Part shown: positions 33,387 to 42,028 of the stretch, one piece after another | Position numbering within the stretch: position 1 is the first letter of the stretch | How the letters are laid out: every line of letters begins with the position of its first letter | NCBI GenBank assembly: GCA_946548895.1 | Contig: CAMNQF010000009.1 | Span: forward strand, 1-64,000 | Reading direction: 5' to 3' | DNA: 64,000 nt | Origin: an uncultured bacterium | GTDB lineage: Bacteria; Bacillota; Clostridia; Oscillospirales; Oscillospiraceae | Position numbers and translations under genes: made by a program | The notes under the pieces: model-generated | The model's input: only the letters and a program-made list of their open reading frames with translations | Told to the model about the DNA's origin: nothing | The model's database searches: none

Positions 33387-35912
33387 ATGATTCTGAAAAG
33401 CTTTCAGTCCCTGGAAAAGACCGAAAACGGCTGGCTGATCCACGGCGACTGCGCCGACGTGATGGTGGTGTTCCTCAGCGACGACGTGATCCGGCTGCGG
33501 ACCTCCTTCACCCGGCAGTTTCCCGAGGCGTCCTACGCCCTGGTGACCACCGCCTGGGAGGACCGGCTGGACCCGCTGTTTGCCGGAGAGCGCACCCGGA
33601 TCACCGCCCTGGACGCGCCCTGCGAGGAGACAGACAAAACCCTGGCCTTTTCCACCGGCACTCTGCGGCTGGTGCTGAACAAGCGGCCCTTCGCCTTCTC
33701 CCTGTACACCGCCGGGGGCCGGTGCATCTACCGGGACCTGCCCGAGCGGGCCTTTGAGGTGGACCAGCTGGGCCGCCTCAGCCACTACTCCTGCCTGGAC
33801 CGAAAGGGCGACCACTTTTACGGCTTCGGGGAAAAGACCGGCCACCTGGACAAGAAGTACCGCCGCCTGCGCATGAGCCCCAAGGACGCCATCGGCCACG
33901 ACCCGGAAAACGGGGACCCCATGTACAAGCACATCCCCTTCTATATCCGGGTCAACGAGGGGGACCTCCACGCCCTGGGGCTGTTCTACCACAATTCCCA
34001 CGACTGCGTGTTCGACCTGGGCCAGGAGATCAGCGGCTATTGGGAGTCCTACTGCTACTGGCAGGCGGACGGCGGCGACATCGACCTGTTTCTGATTAAC
34101 GGCCCCCGGGCGGCGGACGTGATTGACCGCTACACCTGGCTGACGGGCCGCACCGCCCTGCCCACCAAGCAGTCCCTGGGCTTCTGCGCTTCCACCATGT
34201 ACTACGCCGAGCTGGAGCAGGACTGCGACCAGGAGATCTACAAGGTCATCGACAAGCACCTCCAGGAGAAGCTGTGGATCGACAACTTCTGGCTGGCCTC
34301 CGGCTACTCCTCCGGGGAGGAGGACGGCCTGCGGTACACCTTCAACTGGAACCATAAGCGCTTCCCCGACCCGGAGAAGTTCTTTGAGACCATGAACGCC
34401 AAGGGCATCAACGTGATCCCCAATTTGAAGCCCGGCGTGCTGAAAAACCACCCCTATGCCAAATATTACGAGGACCGGGGCGCGTTCATCAGGACCGCCG
34501 ACGGCCGGGAGGACTACTACGGCCGCTGGTGGGGCGGCGAGGGCCGGTTCATCGACTTCACCGGCCCCGCGGGCCGGGACGCCTGGAAGAAGCTGCTCAA
34601 GGAGAACATCCTGGCCAAGGGCTGCACCACCGTCTGGAACGACAACTGCGAGATGGACGGGGTGGAGGACCGGGACGCCCGGTGCGACTACGAGGGCGGC
34701 GGGGGCACCATGGCGGAGCTGAAGATCATCCACTCCAACATGATGGCCTACGTGGGCTGGAAGGCCCTGGAGGAGATGTACCCCAACCAGCGGCCCTACG
34801 TCATCAACCGGGCGGGGTACGCCGGGATTCAGCGGTACGCCCAGGTGTGGGGGGGCGACAACCTCACCGATTGGAAAACGGTGAAGTTCAACCTGGCCAC
34901 CATCATGGGCATGGGCCTGTCCGGCTGCGCCAACATGGGCTGCGACATCGGCGGCTTCGCCGGGGGCGCCCCCGAGGGGGAGCTGCTGCTGCGCTGGATT
35001 CAGAGCGGCGTGTTCCAGCCCCGGTTTACCATCAACTCCGCCAACAACGACAACACCGTCACCCAGCCCTGGATGTACGAGGAGCTGCTGCCCCAGGTCC
35101 GGGCGGCCTACGCCCTGCGCTACCGGCTGCTGCCCTACCTGTACTCCCTGATGTACCAGGCCAGCCGGACGGGTATGCCCGTCATGCGGCCCCTGTTCCT
35201 GGAGTTCCCCGGCGACGTGGAGTGCTACCGGGACGAGAACCTGGCCTTTATGTTCGGCCCGTCCCTGCTGGTGGCCAACGTGGTGGAGAAGGGGGCCAAA
35301 GCGCGTACCCTGTACCTGCCCGCCGGGGCCAAGTGGTATGACATAAACGATTTCATGCGGGAGTACGAGGGCGGCCAGACCATCACCGTGCCCGTGACCC
35401 TGGACACCATCCCCATGTTCCTGCGGGGGGGCGGAATCCTGCCCACCAGCGGGGACGTGACCCACATCCAGTCGGACACCATGCGCCAGCTGGACCTGCT
35501 CATCGCGCCCGACGCCTGGAGCGACTTCGTGTTCTATGACGACGACGGCCGCACCCAGGACTACAAAAACGGCGCATACGCCAAGACCACCATCTCGGTG
35601 CGGTTCGCCGCCCCCCACGCGGAGCGCAAGATCATCTCCTTCCACAAGGAGGGCGGCTGGCCCGGCACGGTGGAGCGGCTGACGCTGAAGGTGGTCAGCA
35701 AGAGCAAGGGGGCCTACTGGGTCACGGTGGACGGGGAGCGGATTCCCCGCTTCCTGGTCCGGGACAACTGGGAGGAGGCGGAAGCCGGCTGGTATTACAA
35801 CCTGTCCGACCGCACCGTATGGGTTAAATGCCCCAAGCCCGCCAAGGACGACTTCGACATTGTGGTGTCCACGGAAAAATTTGACCTCATCGGCATGGCC
35901 GACGAGGTGTGA
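33387..35912 (+). CDS. GH31 family alpha-glycosidase, copy 2
   Basis: An 841-residue paralogue of the preceding gene, colinear over its length (both carry TTAWEDRLDPLF or ATAWEDRLDPLF, FYGFGEK, YKHIPFYIR, YWQADGGDIDLFL). Inferred catalytic residues are D419 in VWNDNCEMD and D491 in VWGGDNLTDW. No signal peptide. It starts 11 nt after copy 1 with AAGGAG before the ATG. The two differ in loops around the active site (for example GLRYTFNWNHKRF versus RCVFTWNTTRF), so they may act on different linkages or aglycones of one imported substrate. Confidence 0.93.
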   Translation: MILKSFQSLEKTENGWLIHGDCADVMVVFLSDDVIRLRTSFTRQFPEASYALVTTAWEDRLDPLFAGERTRITALDAPCEETDKTLAFSTGTLRLVLNKRPFAFSLYTAGGRCIYRDLPERAFEVDQLGRLSHYSCLDRKGDHFYGFGEKTGHLDKKYRRLRMSPKDAIGHDPENGDPMYKHIPFYIRVNEGDLHALGLFYHNSHDCVFDLGQEISGYWESYCYWQADGGDIDLFLINGPRAADVIDRYTWLTGRTALPTKQSLGFCASTMYYAELEQDCDQEIYKVIDKHLQEKLWIDNFWLASGYSSGEEDGLRYTFNWNHKRFPDPEKFFETMNAKGINVIPNLKPGVLKNHPYAKYYEDRGAFIRTADGREDYYGRWWGGEGRFIDFTGPAGRDAWKKLLKENILAKGCTTVWNDNCEMDGVEDRDARCDYEGGGGTMAELKIIHSNMMAYVGWKALEEMYPNQRPYVINRAGYAGIQRYAQVWGGDNLTDWKTVKFNLATIMGMGLSGCANMGCDIGGFAGGAPEGELLLRWIQSGVFQPRFTINSANNDNTVTQPWMYEELLPQVRAAYALRYRLLPYLYSLMYQASRTGMPVMRPLFLEFPGDVECYRDENLAFMFGPSLLVANVVEKGAKARTLYLPAGAKWYDINDFMREYEGGQTITVPVTLDTIPMFLRGGGILPTSGDVTHIQSDTMRQLDLLIAPDAWSDFVFYDDDGRTQDYKNGAYAKTTISVRFAAPHAERKIISFHKEGGWPGTVERLTLKVVSKSKGAYWVTVDGERIPRFLVRDNWEEAEAGWYYNLSDRTVWVKCPKPAKDDFDIVVSTEKFDLIGMADEV

Positions 35913-35962
35913 GGCGCCCGCGGGAAAAAACAGTTCCAATAAATGATGTGAGGTGACAAGCT

Positions 35963-37054
35963 ATGCCGATGCAGATGGGGTTTCGGTGGTATGGCGAGGG
36001 GAACGACAGCATCTCCCTGGCCGATATCAAGCAGATTCCCGGCGTGAGCACCATCGTCTGGGCCCTGCACAACAAGCAGCCCGGCGAGGTGTGGGAAAAG
36101 GAGGAGATCGCCGCCGTCCAGAAGCAGCTGGAGCCCTACGGCTTCAACATGGACGTGGTGGAGTCGGTGAACGTCCACGACGACATCAAGACCGGCCTGC
36201 CCACCCGGGACCAGTACATCGAAAACTACAAGCGGACGATCAAAAACCTGGCCCCCTTTGGGGTGAAGGTGATCTGCTACAACTTCATGCCCGTGTTCGA
36301 CTGGACCCGGACGGATTTGTTCCACCCCGTGGGAGACGGCTCTACGGCGCTGTACTACGAGGCGGCGAAAATCAAGCAGGACCCCAAGGAGATGGCGGAC
36401 TACGTCATGTCCTTCACCAAAAAGTACCACATGACCTTCCCCGGCTGGGAGCCCGAGCGGATGGCCCGGCTGGACGAGCTGTTTGAGAAGTACAAACCCG
36501 TCACCAAGGAGAAGCTGTGGGACAACTTCAAGTACTTCCTGGAGGCCATCATGCCCACCTGCCATGAGTGCGGCATCAAGATGGCGGTGCACATGGACGA
36601 CCCCCCCTGGGACATCTTCGGCCTGCCCCGGCTGCTCACCAGCGGCGAGGCGGTGGACCGCTTCCTCAGCATGGTGGACGACCCGTACAACTGCCTGACC
36701 CTTTGCTCCGGCAGCCTGAACGCGGACCCGAAGAACAACGTGGCGGACATCGTGCGCAAGCACTGCGACCGCATCGCCTTCGCCCACATCCGCAACGTGA
36801 AGCACTTCCCCAACGGGGACTTCTCCGAGGCGTCCCACCGGGACTGCGACGGCGACACCGGCATTCTGGACATTTTGAGAGCCTACCACGACTGCGGCTA
36901 TGAGGGCTACATCCGCCCGGACCACGGCCGGCACCTGTGGGGGGAGGGCCCCGGCACCTGCCGCCCGGGCTACGGGCTGTATGACCGGGCCCTGGGCATC
37001 ATGTATATGCTGGGGGCCTGGGACCTGATGGACAAGGAGGCGGCGGGCAGATGA
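35963..37054 (+). CDS. uxuA: mannonate dehydratase
   Basis: Converts D-mannonate to 2-keto-3-deoxy-D-gluconate in hexuronate breakdown. It has 363 residues, the Gram-positive length. Family motifs are MGFRWYGEGNDSISLADI, ICYNFMPVFDWTRTDL, HMDDPPWDIFGLPRL, TLCSGSLNADPKNN, FAHIRNVKHFPNGDFSE and RPDHGRHLWGE, which include the metal-binding Cys/His/Asp residues. GAGGTGA precedes the ATG at 35963; an ATG two codons on is an alternative. The stop overlaps uxuB (ATGA). Confidence 0.97.
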   Translation: MPMQMGFRWYGEGNDSISLADIKQIPGVSTIVWALHNKQPGEVWEKEEIAAVQKQLEPYGFNMDVVESVNVHDDIKTGLPTRDQYIENYKRTIKNLAPFGVKVICYNFMPVFDWTRTDLFHPVGDGSTALYYEAAKIKQDPKEMADYVMSFTKKYHMTFPGWEPERMARLDELFEKYKPVTKEKLWDNFKYFLEAIMPTCHECGIKMAVHMDDPPWDIFGLPRLLTSGEAVDRFLSMVDDPYNCLTLCSGSLNADPKNNVADIVRKHCDRIAFAHIRNVKHFPNGDFSEASHRDCDGDTGILDILRAYHDCGYEGYIRPDHGRHLWGEGPGTCRPGYGLYDRALGIMYMLGAWDLMDKEAAGR

Positions 37055-38634
37055 AGCTCACGGATATTTTGAAGGGCGCCCCCGACCCCGAGGCCTGGGA
37101 GGGCTATCAGCTGCCCCGGTTTGACCTCCGGGCCGTCCGGGCCAAAACCCATGACCAGCCCACCTGGCTCCACTTCGGGGCGGGCAACATCTTCCGGGCC
37201 TTCCCCGCGGCGGTTCTCCAGGACGCGCTGGACCAGGGGGCGTACGACCGGGGCGTTATCGTGGCCGAGGGCTTCGACTACGAGATCATTGACAAAGCCT
37301 ACGCCCCCTACGACAACCTGAGCCTGCTGGTGGTGCTCCAGTCCGACGGCTCCATCCGAAAGAAGGTGGTGGCCTCCGTCACCGAGAGCCTGAAGGCCGA
37401 CCCCCAGTTCGGGGCGGATTGGGCCCGGATGGAGGAGGTCATGACCGCCCCCTCCCTCCAGATGGTCAGCTTTACCATCACCGAGAAGGGGTACTCCGTC
37501 TCCCCAGCGGACCTGGAGCGGGGGCTGGCCCCCGCCCTCATCATGGGCAAGGTCACCGCCCTGCTGTACAAGCGCTATCAGGCCGGAGCCCTGCCGCTGA
37601 CCCTCCAGAGCATGGACAACTGCTCCCACAACGGCGACAAGGTGAGGGAGGCCGTGCTGGCCTACGCCCAGGCCTGGAAGGAAGCCGGACTGGTGGATGG
37701 GGGCTTCCTGGCCTACCTCAGCGGCGGGGATCAGGTCACCTTCCCCTGGTCCATGATCGACAAGATCACCCCCCGGCCCGACGCCCTGGTACAGGGGATG
37801 CTGGAGAAGGACGGCTTTGAGGACCGGGAGGTCATCATCACGGACAAAAAGACCTACACCGCCCCCTTTGTCAACGCGGAGGAGACGGAGTACCTGGTGG
37901 TGGAGGACCGCTACGCCAACGGCCGGCCCCCGCTGGAGCTGGGCGGGGTGCTGTACACCGACCGGGCCACCGTGGACAAGGTAGAGCGGATGAAGGTGTG
38001 TACCTGCCTGAACCCCCTCCACACCGCCCTGGCCATCTACGGCTGCCTGCTGGGGTACACCCTCATCTCCGACGAGATGAAGGACGGTGACCTGCGGGGG
38101 CTGGTGACAAAGATGGGCTACCAGGAGGCCATGCCGGTGGTGGTGGACCCGGGGGTGCTCCAGCCCGCCGGCTTCATCGGCGCGGTGCTGAACAAGCGCC
38201 TGCCCAACCCCTTCATGCCCGACGCCCCCCAGCGCATCGCCACCGACACCTCCCAAAAGCTGCCCATCCGCTTTGGGGAGACCATCAAGGCCTACGGGGC
38301 CAAGGGGCTGGACAAGGATGGGCTGGTGCTCATCCCCCTGGTGCTGGCGGGCTACGCCCGGTATCTCAAGGGTGTGGACGACCAGGGGAATCCCTTCACC
38401 CCCTCCCCCGACCCCCTGCTGGACCAGCTCCAGCCCATGGTGGCCGGATTGGAGGTCAAGGCGGAGCCCCAGGACGTGAGCTGTCTCAGGGCCCTGTACA
38501 GCCGGAAGGACGTGTTCGCCGTAGACTTGTACGAGGCCGGCCTGGGGGAGCGGGTCGAGGCCATGGCCGCCGAGCTCTTCGCCGGGCCGGGGGCGGTGCG
38601 CCGCACCCTCCACAAGTATGTATCCGCGCGGTAG
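37051..38634 (+). CDS. uxuB: D-fructuronate reductase / mannitol dehydrogenase family
   Basis: NAD-linked oxidoreductase of 527 residues that reduces fructuronate to mannonate, the step before UxuA. The N-terminal Rossmann motif is LHFGAGNIFRAFPAAV, and the family box with catalytic lysine and NxxH is MKVCTCLNPLHTALAIYG; SGGDQVTFPWSMIDKITPRP is also typical. Other family members use mannitol, arabinitol or tagaturonate; pairing with uxuA favours fructuronate. ATGA overlap with uxuA. No uronate isomerase (uxaC) or KDG kinase is present in this window. Confidence 0.93.
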   Translation: MKLTDILKGAPDPEAWEGYQLPRFDLRAVRAKTHDQPTWLHFGAGNIFRAFPAAVLQDALDQGAYDRGVIVAEGFDYEIIDKAYAPYDNLSLLVVLQSDGSIRKKVVASVTESLKADPQFGADWARMEEVMTAPSLQMVSFTITEKGYSVSPADLERGLAPALIMGKVTALLYKRYQAGALPLTLQSMDNCSHNGDKVREAVLAYAQAWKEAGLVDGGFLAYLSGGDQVTFPWSMIDKITPRPDALVQGMLEKDGFEDREVIITDKKTYTAPFVNAEETEYLVVEDRYANGRPPLELGGVLYTDRATVDKVERMKVCTCLNPLHTALAIYGCLLGYTLISDEMKDGDLRGLVTKMGYQEAMPVVVDPGVLQPAGFIGAVLNKRLPNPFMPDAPQRIATDTSQKLPIRFGETIKAYGAKGLDKDGLVLIPLVLAGYARYLKGVDDQGNPFTPSPDPLLDQLQPMVAGLEVKAEPQDVSCLRALYSRKDVFAVDLYEAGLGERVEAMAAELFAGPGAVRRTLHKYVSAR

Positions 38635-38650
38635 GGTACGAAAGCGGAAA

Positions 38651-38687
38651 AAGCGGCCTGCCCGGTGGGAAACCGGGCAGGCCGCTT
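38651..38687. terminator. bidirectional terminator between uxuB and the kinase gene
   Basis: A 15-bp stem AAGCGGCCTGCCCGG with its complement around a 7-nt loop. On the minus strand a T-run follows; on the plus strand only GCTTGCG follows. Confidence 0.8.
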
Positions 38688-38712
38688 GCGCGTCCATGGA
38701 AGGCCTGGGGGG

Positions 38713-40383
38713 TCAGGCGTGGTAGCAGCCCCCGCCGATAAACTCCCGCATCAGGGAGGTCTTGGGGATGTTGTCCGCCGGGATGGGCAGGAAGTAGTTC
38801 AAGAATTTCAGCAGGCGCTTGGCCTCGATGTACTCCTCGCTGTCCCGGGGGACGCCGAACAGCAGGGGCTGAACGTAGGGTTTCAGCAGGGACGTCTCGT
38901 AGATCAGGGCGGAGTTGAACACCATGTCCGCGCTGTCCTGGAAGGGGAAAATGTTGTTCTCCTCCCCCCGCCGGACGGAGGGCCACATCCTGATGGTGGA
39001 CTGGGCGTTGTAGCCACGGGTCCGGGCGTCCCGCTCAATGCGGCGCAGGAGGCGGGCGTCGGTGGTGGGGATGCGGTTGTGGTCGTCGATGTTCAGCGTC
39101 GTGAGGCAGCTGATGTAGATCCTGTACTTGCTCTCCCTGGGCAGGGCCCGGGTAAACTCGTCGTTGAGGCAGTGGATGCCCTCAATGACCAGCACGTCCT
39201 CCGGCCCCAGGGTGAGGAAATTGCCGCTGTACTCCCGGGCGCCCCGCTTGAAATTGTAGATGGGCATATCCACGGTCTCGCCGTTGAGCAGCCGGACCAT
39301 ATCCGTGTTGAACTGTTCCACGTCCATGGCGCCCAAGCCCTCGAAGTCGGGGTTGCCGTGTTCATCCAGGGGCGTTTTGTCCCGGTCCACAAAATAGTTG
39401 TCGGTGGCGATGGCGTGGGGGCGCAGGCCGCAGGCCCGCAGCTGGGTGGACAGCCGGTGGGAGAAGGTGGTCTTGCCGGAGGAGGACGGTCCGGCGATCA
39501 TGACGAAGCGGACCTCCCGGCGGGCGGCGATTTCGGCGGCGATGTCGCCGATTTTCTTTTCCATCATGGCCTCGTGGGCCAGGATCAGCGGCGTGGCGCC
39601 GCCCCTGGCGATGGCGGTGTTCAGCTCCGCCACGTTGGAGGCGTTCAGGGCCTCGGAGCGCAGGGTGGATTCGTAGAGCTCCCGGTACACCTTCCGGGAG
39701 GGCCGGAAGTCTCCCAAGCGGTTGGGGTCTTTCTGGGTGGGCAGGCGCAGAATGAAGCCGTTTTCAAACAGTTCCAGGCCGAAGCACCGAATATAGCCGG
39801 TATCCGGCGCCATGTAGCCATAGAAGTAGTCCACAAAGCCGTCCAGGGAATAGACGTTGACGTGGGAGTTAATGCGGAAGCTGAGAAGCTGGGCTTTGTG
39901 GACCAGTTTGGCCTGGTGGAACAGCTCCATGGCGTCGTCGGTGCTGATGGACCGCTTCTCGATGGGCAGGGCCAAGGCGGACAGCTCCCGCATTCTGGCC
40001 TCCACCCGGTCCAGCAGGGCCTGGTCCAGGGTAAAATTGCCCTGGGCGAGGAAAAACAGGGCGCTGCTGAGGGAGAACTTCACGGAGACGCGCTCCACGT
40101 TCTCCGGGCCCGCCACGTCGTAGAAAGCCTTCAGCATCAGGAACACCGCGCTGCGCTCATAGGTCTGGATGCCGGGCCGGTCCTGGGCGGTGACCATCTT
40201 CAGCGAGCAGTCCCGGTCCAGGGTCTTGTGGAGCTCGCACAGCCTTCCGCCCCGGTTGACCAGCAGAATGTCGCAGGGGTACCGGTCCTGAAAGTCCGCC
40301 GCTACGGCGCGGTAGGGCGTTCCCCGGGGATAGGCGTACTCCGCCCCGTCTACCGTGACCCGAACCATTTTCGTCTCCTCCAT
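38713..40383 (-). CDS. TGS-domain uridine kinase-like nucleoside kinase
   Basis: A 556-residue protein with a threonyl-tRNA synthetase-like N-terminus (TGS region about 6-65, then the second additional domain with LFHQAKLVHKAQLLSFRI) joined to a P-loop kinase domain like uridine kinase/phosphoribulokinase (about 290-556). GPSSSGKT is at 298-305, followed by ATDNYFVDRDKTPLDEHGNPDFE and VLVIEGIHCLNDE. This fusion is common in Clostridia and is annotated as nucleoside kinase; its true substrate is not settled. The ATG at 40383 has AAAGGAGG 8 nt before; an ATG at 40368 also has a fair site. Confidence 0.85.
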   Translation of the reverse strand: MEETKMVRVTVDGAEYAYPRGTPYRAVAADFQDRYPCDILLVNRGGRLCELHKTLDRDCSLKMVTAQDRPGIQTYERSAVFLMLKAFYDVAGPENVERVSVKFSLSSALFFLAQGNFTLDQALLDRVEARMRELSALALPIEKRSISTDDAMELFHQAKLVHKAQLLSFRINSHVNVYSLDGFVDYFYGYMAPDTGYIRCFGLELFENGFILRLPTQKDPNRLGDFRPSRKVYRELYESTLRSEALNASNVAELNTAIARGGATPLILAHEAMMEKKIGDIAAEIAARREVRFVMIAGPSSSGKTTFSHRLSTQLRACGLRPHAIATDNYFVDRDKTPLDEHGNPDFEGLGAMDVEQFNTDMVRLLNGETVDMPIYNFKRGAREYSGNFLTLGPEDVLVIEGIHCLNDEFTRALPRESKYRIYISCLTTLNIDDHNRIPTTDARLLRRIERDARTRGYNAQSTIRMWPSVRRGEENNIFPFQDSADMVFNSALIYETSLLKPYVQPLLFGVPRDSEEYIEAKRLLKFLNYFLPIPADNIPKTSLMREFIGGGCYHA

Positions 40384-40550
40384 TTGGATGACCTCCTTTG
40401 TCTCTATCGTTACTCCGCCGGGCTTGTGCATATTCCTTTTACCGCCAGCGCCTGCGCGCCCTGGGGCCGCGATCCGCCGGTTTGCGGTGCGTTACTTATA
40501 TCATACGATATCCCGCGGAAAAAAACAAGAGAGGGCGGGACAAAATCCAC

Positions 40551-40581
40551 AAAAGCGGCGCATGGTTTCCCATGCGCCGCT
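40551..40581 (-). terminator. terminator of metQ
   Basis: AGCGGCGCATGG and CCATGCGCCGCT form a 12-bp stem with loop TTTC, followed on the minus strand by TTTTGTGGATTTTG. It lies behind repeat copy B. Confidence 0.78.
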
Positions 40582-40589
40582 GTGGAAAG

Positions 40590-40664
40590 TGCCGCCCGCG
40601 GCGGCTGGGCTTTTGCCCTCGCGCCGCTCCATCCGTGCTGCTCACGACGGCTCCGCGCTTCTCA
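40590..40664 (-). repeat. post-stop hairpin repeat, copy B (5' half only)
   Basis: About 75 bp directly behind the metQ stop, in the same orientation as copy A. It has GCCGTCGTGAGCAGC, GGGCAAAAGCCCAGCC and the inner hairpin CCGCC/GGCGG (arms 40592-40596 and 40600-40604), then diverges. It lacks the TTTTGCC partner and the CGTGACA end. Confidence 0.7.
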
Positions 40665-41519
40665 TTAAAACGCCGGCACCACCGCGTTCCCGTAGGTGTC
40701 CTTCATGAACTGCTTTACCTCGTCGGACTGTAGCGCCTTCACCAGAGACTGGATGGCGGCGTCGTTCTCCCGGCCCTCCTTCACCGCCAGCACGTTGACG
40801 TAGGGAGCGGCCGCGGCGGCGGCGTCCTCAAAGGCCAGGGCGTCGTCCTCGCTGAGGCCCGCGCCCAGGGCATAGTTGCCGTTGATGATGGCGATGTCCA
40901 CATCCTGGAGGGTGGAGGTGAGCAGGTTGGCGGTGAGCTCCTGAATCTCGTAGTTGTGGGGGTTCTCCGCGATGTCGTCCTTGGTGGCGGCCAGGCCGGC
41001 CCCCTCCCGCAGCTTGATGAGCCCCTGGGCCTCCAGCAGCATCAGCGCCCGGGCCTCGTTGGTGCCGTCGTTGGGCACGGCGATGGACGCGCCGTCGGCC
41101 AGCCCGTCCAGGCTGGAGGTCTTGCCCGCGTAGATGGCGAAGGGCTCATAATGGACCTCGGCCACGCTGACCAGATGGGTGCCGTTCTCCTCGTTGAAGT
41201 TGTTCATGTAGGTGATGTGCTGGAAGTAGTTGGCGTCCAGGGAGCCGTCCTCCACGGCGGTGTTGGGCAGGATGTAGTCGTCGAACTCCTGGATCTGGAG
41301 GTCGATGCCCTCCTTGGCCAGCAGCCCCTTCACCACCTCCAGCACGGCGGCGTGGGGGGCGGGGGTGGCGCCCACCTTGAGCACAACGGCGTCCCCGCCG
41401 CCGGCGGGGCTGTTCTCAGGGTTCTGGCTGCCGGCGGCGGGGCCTCCGGCGCAGGCGGACAGGCTCAAAGCCAGGGCCAGGGTCAGGCCCAGCGCAAGAA
41501 ACTTGCCGGTCTTTTTCAT
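40665..41519 (-). CDS. metQ: methionine ABC transporter substrate-binding lipoprotein
   Basis: NlpA/MetQ-family lipoprotein, 284 residues, lipobox LSAC giving C23, then a Gly/Ala/Asn linker. The mature part has VLKVGATPAPHAAVLEVV, DYILPNTAVEDGSLDANYFQH, VAEVHYEPFAIYAGKTSSLD and IAVPNDGTNEARALMLL, all typical of D/L-methionine receptors. It works with MetN and MetI encoded upstream. AAGGAGAAG precedes the ATG. Unlike metNI it has its own promoter and a methionine T-box leader; a terminator follows at 40551. Confidence 0.95.
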   Translation of the reverse strand: MKKTGKFLALGLTLALALSLSACAGGPAAGSQNPENSPAGGGDAVVLKVGATPAPHAAVLEVVKGLLAKEGIDLQIQEFDDYILPNTAVEDGSLDANYFQHITYMNNFNEENGTHLVSVAEVHYEPFAIYAGKTSSLDGLADGASIAVPNDGTNEARALMLLEAQGLIKLREGAGLAATKDDIAENPHNYEIQELTANLLTSTLQDVDIAIINGNYALGAGLSEDDALAFEDAAAAAAPYVNVLAVKEGRENDAAIQSLVKALQSDEVKQFMKDTYGNAVVPAF

Positions 41520-41599
41520 AATGTTCTTCTCCTTTTCCTTGATGGATGATCTATGTGAGCCGCATGGCGGACATCACCAAAAACAGGTGCGCGGGGTAC

Positions 41600-41922
41600 A
41601 AAAAAACGCCCCTGACACTGCTGTCAAGGACGTGGGCCTGCGCCGACGTGGTACCACCTTGCTTCACCCGCCCCTCGCGGGGCCGGGCCTTACCGGGTAC
41701 TGACATACCCTGGCGCTGTGACGGGCGCGCCCGGCGCGGCCTAAGGACCCTCTTGTCTCTCAGCCGCGCGGCTCCGAGGCCATGTTCGGCGGGGCCTTCC
41801 GTGCCCGTTTCCAGCTGCCCGGGCTCTCTGTGCCGTATCTCCCCGCGTACTCTCCTCATCATTGCCTTTCCACTATGCAATTTTGAATTTCTCAAGAACC
41901 GCCGCTGGAGCGACGTTCAATT
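41600..41922 (-). promoter_or_regulatory. T-box leader (Met-type) upstream of metQ
   Basis: Transcribed leader of about 320 nt. The T-box core GGTGGTACCACG is at plus positions 41647-41658, followed by an 11-bp terminator stem (41607-41632, TTGACAGCAGTGTCA centre) and seven T. In stem I, GAACATGGCC holds ATG (41781-41783 complement) where the specifier codon is expected, matching methionine. Uncharged tRNA-Met would favour the antiterminator and turn on metQ. Short open frames in this span are not genes. Confidence 0.9.
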
Positions 41923-41928
41923 TTTGAT

Positions 41929-41957
41929 AGTTTAACGCACAAAAGCACTTTTGTCAA
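41929..41957 (-). promoter_or_regulatory. promoter of the T-box-metQ unit
   Basis: TTGACA, 17 nt, TAAACT on the minus strand, just beyond the metI terminator. Confidence 0.82.
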
Positions 41958-41976
41958 TGGGGCAGTTTGTACAGAT

Positions 41977-42014
41977 AAAGAAGGGACAAGGCGGCTCCGC
42001 CTTGTCCCTTCTTT
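41977..42014 (-). terminator. terminator of metNI
   Basis: AAAGAAGGGACAAGGCGG and its exact complement around a 2-nt centre form an 18-bp hairpin with T-rich flanks. It isolates metNI from metQ. Confidence 0.85.
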
Positions 42015-42028
42015 ACAAATATAAGCCC

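Noticed and set aside
41551-41895. A 114-codon minus-strand frame before metQ
   Set aside because: It lies wholly within the T-box leader; the RNA motifs explain the conservation and there is no ribosome site.
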